9,730 bases of DNA, from positions 1 to 9,730 of the forward strand of contig CAMLKR010000077.1 in assembly GCA_946480565.1 (NCBI GenBank), in the 5' to 3' direction. This stretch comes from an uncultured Arenimonas sp. (GTDB lineage Bacteria; Pseudomonadota; Gammaproteobacteria; Xanthomonadales; Xanthomonadaceae). Under the pieces are notes generated by a model. The model was not told the origin of the DNA. It worked only from the letters and a program-made list of their open reading frames with translations, and ran no database searches. The position numbers and the translations under genes are program-made. This document shows positions 1 through 6,476 of this stretch, piece after piece. Each line of letters opens with the position of its first letter. The first letter of the stretch is position 1.

Positions 1-6
1 TAGAAT
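1..6 (+). promoter_or_regulatory. Probable -10 box of the tRNA-Thr promoter
   Basis: TAGAAT matches the sigma-70 consensus TATAAT at five of six positions. It lies 10 bases before the tRNA 5' end and is followed by a GC-rich stretch (CGCCGCC, 7-13). GC-rich discriminators are typical of stable-RNA promoters under stringent control. The -35 region would be outside the window, so the promoter cannot be confirmed. The box could instead be an internal part of a longer tRNA operon. Confidence 0.5.
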
Positions 7-16
7 CGCCGCCGAT

Positions 17-92
17 GCCGGCATAGCTCAGTTGGTAGAGCAACCGCCTTGTAAGCGGTAGGTCCCCAGTTCGAATCCGGGTGTCGGCACCA
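17..92 (+). tRNA. tRNA-Thr (anticodon UGU), CCA encoded
   Basis: The sequence folds as a full cloverleaf. The acceptor arm GCCGGCA (17-23) pairs with TGTCGGC (82-88) with one G-U pair. The anticodon stem 43-47/55-59 closes a 7-base loop (48-54) with TGT at 50-52, which reads ACA threonine codons. The T loop TTCGAAT is at 70-76. The T stem has an A-C mismatch (68/78), which I recall also in the E. coli tRNA-Thr(UGU). Discriminator A89 is followed by an encoded CCA at 90-92. No U-tract terminator follows before the kinase gene, so the transcript may continue into it or be processed by RNases. Confidence 0.97.
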
Positions 93-190
93 ATACCGTG
101 ATCCATGCCCCGTTCCGCCGGATGGCGTTCGGGCGGGAATTGCGGTTCTATAGCGGCTGGACCAGCAGGGGAGCTGCGTCGCGCCAATCT
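93..190 (+). other. Spacer between the tRNA and the kinase gene; candidate leader
   Basis: This 98-base stretch separates the tRNA from the preferred kinase start. It has no clear terminator. A weak -10-like TATAGC sits at 149-154, with a poor -35 candidate TTCGGG at 128-133 and a short 15-base spacer. A purine-rich AGGGGAG at 167-173 resembles a Shine-Dalgarno site but lies 17 bases before the ATG at 191, farther than usual. The kinase frame is open across the whole spacer from a GTG at 98, so part of it could be coding if an upstream start is used. Confidence 0.4.
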
Positions 191-3100
191 ATGGTCACTG
201 CCACGCCCGATCCGGTGCCCGACACCGGCAGCCCGCGCCGTGGCGCGGGGTTGCCCGTCCTGGCGTTCGTGGTGGTCGCGGCCGTGTCGATGGCGGGTTG
301 GCTGGCGATCGACCGGCAGGAAACCAGGCTGGCCGACGCGGTGGTCCAGGAGCGCCTGCACGCGGTGGAGGGCGCACTGCGCGCCAGCGTGGTCGCCCGC
401 GCCCAGGCCGCGGACCGGATGTCGCAGCGCCTGGCCAGCGCCCGCGACGACGCCGAGCGCGATCGTCAGTTCCAGATCGAATCGCGCATCTACCTGGCGC
501 AGTACCCCAGCCTGCAGTCCCTGGCCTGGGCGGACACCGACCGGATCGTGCGGCACATCGCCGCGCGCGCGGACGTTCCCGGCCTGGCGGTCGGCGAGGT
601 CCTGGACTTCGATCCTGACCGGCTGGCCGTGGGTGCAGCCGACCCCGGCGCCCCGGCATCGCGTCTGCTGGCGGGCCACAACGGCGAGCTGCTGGTCGTC
701 CGTGCGCCCGACGCGCAGGGGCGCGGGCCGACCTATCTGGTGGCCGCCATCGATTTCGAAGAGCTGTTCCCGGTCGCCCTGAAGGAGGTCGAGCCGGACC
801 TGCCGCTGCGCATCAGCCAGGGCGGGCGCGAAATCATCGCCCGGTCCGTGCCTGCCGGCATCCCACCCGCGGTGGACCATGCCTTCGACAACCATGGCCA
901 GGTCGTGCGGATCGAGCTCTGGCCGCCGGTCGAGGCGGTCATCGCCACCTGGCTGGGCGAGGTGCTGCTGGTGGCGGGACTGCTGGTGGGCGCCCTGTTG
1001 GCGCTGGCGCTGTGGCTTTGGGGGCGGTCGCGCGACCGCGCCGAGCAGGCCGAACGGGCCAGCCGTGCGCTGGTGGCCCAGGTCGCCGAGACCGAGCGAA
1101 CGCAGCGCGCGCGCCAGGACGTCGAACGCGAGCTGGGATCGGTGTTCGAGAGCATCAGCGACGCGCTCTACACCCTCGACCGCGACTGGCGCTTCGTGCT
1201 GATCAATCCGCGGGCCGAGCAGCTGGTGCGGCGGCGCGCCGGGGAGCTGCTGGGCCGCTGCGTCTGGGACGAGTTCCCGGAAGCGCGTGGAACGGAAATC
1301 GAGATGAACTTCCGCCGGGCCGCGGACGAGCGCTGCACGGTGGCCTTCGAAACCTACTTCCCGCCGTTGGCGACCTGGTTCGCGGTGCGCGTGTTCCCGC
1401 ACCCGAGCGGGATCGCGGTCTACTTCCAGGACGTCACCGAACGCAAACGCACCGAACGCGGGCTGCTCAAGGCCCAGGCCGCCTCCAGCCGCGCCCAGCG
1501 CATGGCCCAGCTGGCGAGCTGGGAATGCGAGCTGGCCACCGGCGAAACGAGCTGGTCCGAGCAGGCGCAGAAGATCTTCGACCTTTCCGCCGATCGGCTG
1601 GCGCGGGGCCTGCCGGCGCTGCTCGAGCGCGTGCACTTCGACGACCGCGCCCGGCTGCAGGAAGCCCAGCGGCGCCTGCATGCGGGCGAGGGCGACCTCG
1701 ACATCGAATACCGCGTGGTGCGGGGCGACGGCGACACCCGCATCGTGCGCGAGCTGGGCACCCTGGTGCGCGACGACCAGGGCCAGCCAGTGTTCGCCGC
1801 CGGCGCCCTGCAGGACATCACCGAGCAGCGCCGGAACGAGGACGCGTTGCGTGAGCTCACCGCCCGGCTCGAACAGTCGCTGGTGCTGAACCGGCAGGTG
1901 ATGGACAACTCGCTGGACGTGATCTGCGTGATCGACGGCAACGGGCGCTTCGTCCAGGCCAGCGCCGCCAGCGAGCGGATTTGGGGTTATGCGCCGCGGG
2001 AGCTGCTGGGCCGCGCGTTCCTTGACCTGGTGCACCCGGACGACCGCGGCGAGACCCTGCGTGTCAACGCCGAGATCCTGTCCGGGCGCCCCACCGTGGG
2101 GTTTCGCAATCGCTACATCCACAAGGATGGTCGGGTAAGGACCATGCAATGGTCGTCGGTGTGGTCGCCGCACGGTCGGTTGTCGTTCGCGATCGCGCGC
2201 GACGTCACCGACGAGGTGCGGCAGTCGCAGGCCCTGCAGCGCGCCAACGAAAGCCTGCAGCGGGCCCAGGAAATCGCCCGCATGGGCGCCTGGGAGCTGG
2301 AGCTGGCGACGGGCCGGCTGACCTGGTCGGACCAGGTGTACCGCATCTTCCACGCGGCACCGGGCGAGTTCGCCGGCACCTTCGAGGCCTTCGCCGCGCG
2401 CGTGCACCCCGACGACATGCCGGCGCTGCAGGCCGCGCAGGCCAAGGCGCTGGCGGGTGAGGCCGAGCTCGACCTCCAGCACCGCATCGTGCTTCCCGGC
2501 GGCGGCATCGGCCACGTGCACGAGCGCGCGCGCCTGCTGCGCAACGACCAGGGCGTGCCCTGGCTGCTGTCGGGCACGGTGCAGGACGTCACCGAGCGGG
2601 TCGAGGTGAAGGACGCGCTGCGCAAGGAGCGCGAGTTCCTGCGCGCCATGCTCGAGAGCCTGTCCGAAGGCATCGTGGCTTGCGATGCCGACGGCCAGCT
2701 GACCCTTTTCAACCGCGCCACCCGCGAGTTCCACGGCCTGCCGCCCGAGCCGATTGCGCCGGAGCGCTGGGCCGAGCACTACAGCCTGTACCGGGGAGAC
2801 GGCCGCACGCCGATGCCCCCGGCCGAGATCCCGCTGATGCGCGCCCTGTCGGGCGAGGTCATCCGCGACCAGGAGATCGTGATCGCGCCGGCCGGGCTGC
2901 CGGCGCGGCATGTGCTGTGCAACGGCGAACCGATCCTGGACGAGGCCGGCAACAAGATCGGCGCGGTCGTGGCCATGCACGACGTCACCGAACGTACCCG
3001 CCAGGAAGCCCTGCTGCGCGAAAGCGAACAGCGCATGCGCACCACGGTGGACAGCGCCTTCGACTGCATCATCACCATGGACGCCGAGGGCGACATCCTG

Positions 3101-5953
3101 GAGTTCAACCCGGCCGCGGAGCGCACCTTCGGCTATCGCCGGCAGGACGTGCTGGGCCACAAGCTGGCGGACCGCATCCTGCCGCCTGAATTCCGCGCCG
3201 CCCACGCCGCCGGCCTGAAGCGCCACGTCGCCGGCGGCAGGCCGAAGGTGCTGGGCCGGCGCCTGGAGATGGAGGCGATGCGCGCCGACGGAAGCCGCTT
3301 CCCGGTGGAGCTGACCATCACGATCCTGGGCGACAGTTCGCCGCCGGTCTACGCCGGTTTCGTGCGCGACATCACCGAGGCCAAGCGCGTCGAGCGGCTG
3401 GAGGCCGGCCAGCGCGCGGTGCTGACCGGCATCGCCGCCCGGCATCCGCTGCCCGGCAGCCTGGCCGACATCTGCCGGCTCTACGAGGCCCAGTATCCGG
3501 GGGCGCTGTGCAGCGTGCTTCTGATCGACGATGCCGGCGAGCGCGTGCTGCACGGTGCCGCGCCCAGCCTGCCGGAAACCTACAGCCTGGCGCTGCATGG
3601 ACTGGAGATCGGCGAGGGAGTGGGCTCCTGTGGAACAGCAGCGACCCGCGGCGAGCGGGTGGTGGTGTCCGACATCTCCACGGATCCGCTTTGGACGCAT
3701 TACGCGGCGCTGGCGCTGGAACACGGTCTTCGCGCCTGCTGGTCGACCCCGGTGAAGTCGGCCGATGGTCGGGTGCTGGCGACCTTCGCCACCTATTACC
3801 GCGAAGTACGCGAACCGTCCGCAGCCGAGCTGGTGACCATCGACACCATGGCGGCGATGGCGGCGATGGCGATCGAACAGGAGCGCGCCTACCGCCGGCT
3901 GCAGCTGAGCGAGCAGCGCTTCCGGTCGCTGTTCGAGGAACATCCCGACGTGGTCTATTCACTGGATCTCGAGGGCCGCTTCACCCAGCTCAACCAGCAT
4001 TTCCTGGACCAGGCCGGGGCGCGACCCGACCAGGTGCTGGGGCGGCTGTTCGACGAGCGCATCGCGCCCGAGCAGCGTGATACCGTGCGCGCGCATTTCG
4101 AGGCGGCCGCGCGCGGCCAGGCGCGCACCTACGAACTCACCGCGCTCACCGTGCGCGGCGCCCGGATCGACCTGCGCGTGACCAACCTGCCGATGGTGGT
4201 GGACGGCCGCGTCACCGGCGTATTCGGCATCGCCCAGGACATCAGCCTGCTGCGCAAGCACCAGCGCGAGCTGGCCGAGGCGCTCGACGCCGCCGAAGCC
4301 AACAGCGCCCAGCTGCGCCGGCTGAGCCAGGCCGCGGTCACGCTGAACCAGGACCTTGAAGAAAAGGGCCTCTACCGCCAGCTGGTCGAACAGCTGCGCG
4401 AAACCCTCGGTGCGCACCAGGCGGTGGTCAGCGTCGAAACCGGGCAGGGCGCGGCGCAGATGATCAACGCCATCTCGCTGTCGGAGAAGTACGCGAAGTG
4501 GCACGACTACGACGCGCCCATCGACGGCACCGGCATCTACATGATGGTCGCCGAGAAGAAGCGGCCGATCCGCATGACCCAGGCCGAGCTGGAGGCGCAT
4601 CCGCGCTGGCGCGGCTTCGGAAAACACGCGGCCGACCATCCGCCGATGCGCGGCTGGCTGGCGGTTCCGATGATCGGCAGCGACGGCGGCAACCTGGGCG
4701 TGCTGCAGCTCAGCGACAAGGCGCGCGGCGAGTTCAACGAGGACGACGAACAGGTGGCGGTGCAGTTCGCGCAGATGGCCTCGATCGCGATCGAGCGCGC
4801 GCGCCTGATCGAGAAGCTGCGGGTGCGCGACCGCTTTTTCGACATGTCGGCCGAGGTGTTCGTGGTGTTCGACCCGGCCGCGCGGCGCTGGGCCCAGGTC
4901 AATCCGGTCTTCAGCCAGATCACCGGCTACAGCGCCGAGGAGCTGTGCAGCCGCGAGTTCACCGATTTCATCCATCCCGACGACCGGCCGGCGGCGCAGG
5001 CGCGCGCCGGCAACCTGGTCCGGAAGGTGGGCGTGCCGCGCAACTTCCAGAACCGCTACGTTTGCCGGGACGGCAGCGTGCGCTGGCTGGACTGGGTGTC
5101 CGTGCCCGGCCCGGACGGCCTGGTCTACGGCGTCGGCCGCGACATCACCGAACGCAGGAAGGCCGAGGCGGCGCTGGAGCAGACCCTGGCCGACCTCAAC
5201 AGCCGCAACCGCGAGCTTCAGGATTTCGCCTTCATCGCCTCGCACGACCTGCAGGAACCGCTGCGCAAGATCCGCGCCTTCTCCGACCGCCTGCAGCAAC
5301 GCCACGCCGCGGCCCTGGCGCCCGAGGCACGGGACTACCTGGACCGCACCGGCCAGGCCGCCGCGCGCATGCAGACCCTGATCGACGACCTGCTGGCCTA
5401 TTCGCGGGTGGCCCGCGGCAAGCCCTTCGTGTCGGTGGCCCTGGACGGCGTGCTGGCGGCGGTGCTCGAGGATCTGGAGGCCAGGCTGGAGTCCAGCGGC
5501 GGCCGGGTCGAATCCGGGCCGCTGCCCACGGTCGAGGGCGACCCGACGCAGTTGCGCCAGCTGGTCCAGAACCTGCTGGCCAATGCCCTGAAATTCCGCT
5601 CCCCGGACCGCGCACCGCTGGTGAGGATCAGCGCGGAACCGACGAGGATCGGCGACGCTCCCGGCTGGCAGCTGACGTTCGCCGACAATGGCATCGGTTT
5701 CGAGCCCCGCTACGCCGAGCGCATCTTCGGGCCCTTCCAGCGCCTTCACGGCCGCCAGGAGTACGAGGGCACGGGTATCGGACTGGCCATCGTCCGGCGC
5801 ATCATCGAGCGGCACCGGGGTACGATCCAGGCGGAAGGCCGTCCGGGCGAGGGCGCGGCGTTCATCCTCAGGATCCCGGAGCGCCAGCCCGAGGAGACAG
5901 CCCAGCCCGCGGGCCCGATGGAAGCGACCGAACACCGACCGGAGGTACCGTGA
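191..5953 (+). CDS. Giant membrane sensor histidine kinase: CHASE-like, 8 PAS, 2 GAF, HisKA, HATPase_c
   Basis: Predicted inner-membrane histidine kinase of about 1920 aa that autophosphorylates and passes phosphate to separate regulators. Membrane segments near residues 20-39 and 257-277 enclose about 217 residues of periplasmic sensor resembling CHASE (QYPSLQSLAWAD). A short coiled linker leads to PAS1 (316-418), PAS2 (436-546), PAS3 (565-674), PAS4 (690-802), PAS5 (815-934), PAS6 (948-1063), GAF1 (1075-1228), PAS7 (1243-1353), GAF2 (1385-1535) and PAS8 (1547-1653). Most PAS units end in the usual D-V/I-T motif. The H-box is SHDLQEPLRKI with His1685, the type found in phytochrome-like kinases; the N box has Asn1798, DNGIGF begins at 1832 and GTGIGL at 1860, so the catalytic core looks intact. 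There is no HAMP and no receiver domain. Numbering uses the ATG at 191, chosen because it directly precedes a charged tail and the first membrane segment. In-frame ATG 122 and GTG 98 lack a good ribosome site. The ligands are unknown. Confidence 0.93.
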   Translation: MVTATPDPVPDTGSPRRGAGLPVLAFVVVAAVSMAGWLAIDRQETRLADAVVQERLHAVEGALRASVVARAQAADRMSQRLASARDDAERDRQFQIESRIYLAQYPSLQSLAWADTDRIVRHIAARADVPGLAVGEVLDFDPDRLAVGAADPGAPASRLLAGHNGELLVVRAPDAQGRGPTYLVAAIDFEELFPVALKEVEPDLPLRISQGGREIIARSVPAGIPPAVDHAFDNHGQVVRIELWPPVEAVIATWLGEVLLVAGLLVGALLALALWLWGRSRDRAEQAERASRALVAQVAETERTQRARQDVERELGSVFESISDALYTLDRDWRFVLINPRAEQLVRRRAGELLGRCVWDEFPEARGTEIEMNFRRAADERCTVAFETYFPPLATWFAVRVFPHPSGIAVYFQDVTERKRTERGLLKAQAASSRAQRMAQLASWECELATGETSWSEQAQKIFDLSADRLARGLPALLERVHFDDRARLQEAQRRLHAGEGDLDIEYRVVRGDGDTRIVRELGTLVRDDQGQPVFAAGALQDITEQRRNEDALRELTARLEQSLVLNRQVMDNSLDVICVIDGNGRFVQASAASERIWGYAPRELLGRAFLDLVHPDDRGETLRVNAEILSGRPTVGFRNRYIHKDGRVRTMQWSSVWSPHGRLSFAIARDVTDEVRQSQALQRANESLQRAQEIARMGAWELELATGRLTWSDQVYRIFHAAPGEFAGTFEAFAARVHPDDMPALQAAQAKALAGEAELDLQHRIVLPGGGIGHVHERARLLRNDQGVPWLLSGTVQDVTERVEVKDALRKEREFLRAMLESLSEGIVACDADGQLTLFNRATREFHGLPPEPIAPERWAEHYSLYRGDGRTPMPPAEIPLMRALSGEVIRDQEIVIAPAGLPARHVLCNGEPILDEAGNKIGAVVAMHDVTERTRQEALLRESEQRMRTTVDSAFDCIITMDAEGDILEFNPAAERTFGYRRQDVLGHKLADRILPPEFRAAHAAGLKRHVAGGRPKVLGRRLEMEAMRADGSRFPVELTITILGDSSPPVYAGFVRDITEAKRVERLEAGQRAVLTGIAARHPLPGSLADICRLYEAQYPGALCSVLLIDDAGERVLHGAAPSLPETYSLALHGLEIGEGVGSCGTAATRGERVVVSDISTDPLWTHYAALALEHGLRACWSTPVKSADGRVLATFATYYREVREPSAAELVTIDTMAAMAAMAIEQERAYRRLQLSEQRFRSLFEEHPDVVYSLDLEGRFTQLNQHFLDQAGARPDQVLGRLFDERIAPEQRDTVRAHFEAAARGQARTYELTALTVRGARIDLRVTNLPMVVDGRVTGVFGIAQDISLLRKHQRELAEALDAAEANSAQLRRLSQAAVTLNQDLEEKGLYRQLVEQLRETLGAHQAVVSVETGQGAAQMINAISLSEKYAKWHDYDAPIDGTGIYMMVAEKKRPIRMTQAELEAHPRWRGFGKHAADHPPMRGWLAVPMIGSDGGNLGVLQLSDKARGEFNEDDEQVAVQFAQMASIAIERARLIEKLRVRDRFFDMSAEVFVVFDPAARRWAQVNPVFSQITGYSAEELCSREFTDFIHPDDRPAAQARAGNLVRKVGVPRNFQNRYVCRDGSVRWLDWVSVPGPDGLVYGVGRDITERRKAEAALEQTLADLNSRNRELQDFAFIASHDLQEPLRKIRAFSDRLQQRHAAALAPEARDYLDRTGQAAARMQTLIDDLLAYSRVARGKPFVSVALDGVLAAVLEDLEARLESSGGRVESGPLPTVEGDPTQLRQLVQNLLANALKFRSPDRAPLVRISAEPTRIGDAPGWQLTFADNGIGFEPRYAERIFGPFQRLHGRQEYEGTGIGLAIVRRIIERHRGTIQAEGRPGEGAAFILRIPERQPEETAQPAGPMEATEHRPEVP
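5941..5945 (+). promoter_or_regulatory. Strong Shine-Dalgarno before GTG 5950
   Basis: GGAGG, followed by T, lies inside the last codons of the kinase gene and 4 bases before a GTG that overlaps the kinase stop codon. It is the best ribosome site at this junction. The start it serves opens a 20-codon frame rather than the response regulator, whose ATG is 63 bases farther on. Confidence 0.5.
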
Positions 5954-6012
5954 GCCAGATCCGCGCCGCGCACCCCACCCAACCCGCTTCCAGGACCGGG
6001 CACAGGCCATGA
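5950..6012 (+). CDS. Possible 20-codon linker ORF between kinase and response regulator
   Basis: GTG at 5950 overlaps the kinase TGA (GTGA, 5950-5953). The frame ends in a TGA that overlaps the ATG of the next gene (ATGA, 6009-6012). It is preceded by a well-placed GGAGG. The predicted peptide is basic and proline-rich, begins VSQIRAAHP and ends TGHRP. It has no recognisable domain, and it uses AGG twice, an uncommon codon here. A likely role would be to carry ribosomes from the kinase stop to the regulator start, which has only a weak ribosome site of its own. It may equally be a chance frame in a spacer. Confidence 0.35.
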   Translation: MSQIRAAHPTQPASRTGHRP

Positions 6013-6476
6013 CGACCGCACGTGCACCCATCACCATCCTGATGGCCGAGGACGATCCGGACGACCGCCTGATGACCCAGGAGGCCTTCAACGAATGCCG
6101 CCTGGGCAACCCGCTGAAGTTCGCGACCGACGGCGAACAGCTGATGGACTACCTGCACCGCCGCGGCGAATACGCCGACGACATCCGCTACCCGATGCCG
6201 GGCCTGATCCTTCTCGACCTGAACATGCCGCGCAAGGACGGCCGCGAGGCCCTGCGCGAGATCAAGGCCGACCCGGAGCTGCGCAAGATCCCGGTGGTCG
6301 TGCTGACCACCTCCAAGGCCGACGAGGACGTCACCGCCAGCTACCTCGACGGCGCCAACTCCTTCATCACCAAGCCGGTCAGCTTCTCCGCGCTGATCGA
6401 CGTGGTGCAGGCGCTGGGTACCTACTGGCTGCAGATCGTCGACCTGCCGGTCGATACCCCCAGGGGGCGCGAGTGA
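6009..6476 (+). CDS. Single-domain response regulator, Rcp1-type
   Basis: A cytoplasmic receiver of 155 aa with no output domain. The acidic pocket (AEDDPDD), phosphoacceptor Asp in LILLDLNMP, Thr in VVLTTS and Lys in FITKP are all present. The longer spacing between the first helix and the phosphoacceptor, with the DYLHRRGEY segment, and the LGTYW ending are typical of the Rcp1 family, which pairs with phytochrome-like kinases bearing SHDLQEPLR H-boxes. The kinase directly upstream has exactly that box, so it is the probable donor. ATG 6009 is the only start codon in frame after the kinase stop. Its own ribosome site is weak (AGGA, 5992-5995), suggesting translation coupled to upstream frames. 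It may act as a phosphate shuttle or sink, or through protein contact. Confidence 0.93.
   Translation: MTTARAPITILMAEDDPDDRLMTQEAFNECRLGNPLKFATDGEQLMDYLHRRGEYADDIRYPMPGLILLDLNMPRKDGREALREIKADPELRKIPVVVLTTSKADEDVTASYLDGANSFITKPVSFSALIDVVQALGTYWLQIVDLPVDTPRGRE
6462..6467 (+). promoter_or_regulatory. Shine-Dalgarno that sets the GTG start of the REC-PAS-LOV-GGDEF-EAL gene
   Basis: AGGGGG lies 5 bases before GTG 6473. The frame stays open upstream to 6095, but that part reads through the preceding regulator in another frame and looks nothing like a receiver. The receiver begins immediately after this GTG (ETPLRVLVVDDD), so the ribosome site and homology agree on the start. Confidence 0.7.

Noticed and set aside
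17..92. tRNA-Thr as an attachment site for an integrated element
   Set aside because: No integrase, no repeated tRNA 3' end that I can see in the window, and no shift in base composition downstream.
4498..5949. Long + strand frame leading into the 5950-6012 mini-ORF
   Set aside because: Upstream of GTG 5950 it runs inside the kinase in another frame and is a Gly/Arg/Pro-rich shadow. Only the segment after the kinase stop is worth considering.
3959..6109. A 716-codon open frame on the - strand
   Set aside because: It lies opposite the kinase, whose domains are certain. Long antisense frames are common in GC-rich genes because stop codons are rare there. The translation is low in domain signal and rich in Arg, Ala, Gly, His and Val.
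6095..6472. Upstream extension of the GGDEF-EAL gene frame
   Set aside because: This part overlaps the Rcp1-type regulator in another frame and reads as a Pro/Arg-rich shadow. The GTG at 6473 has a good ribosome site and starts the receiver domain.
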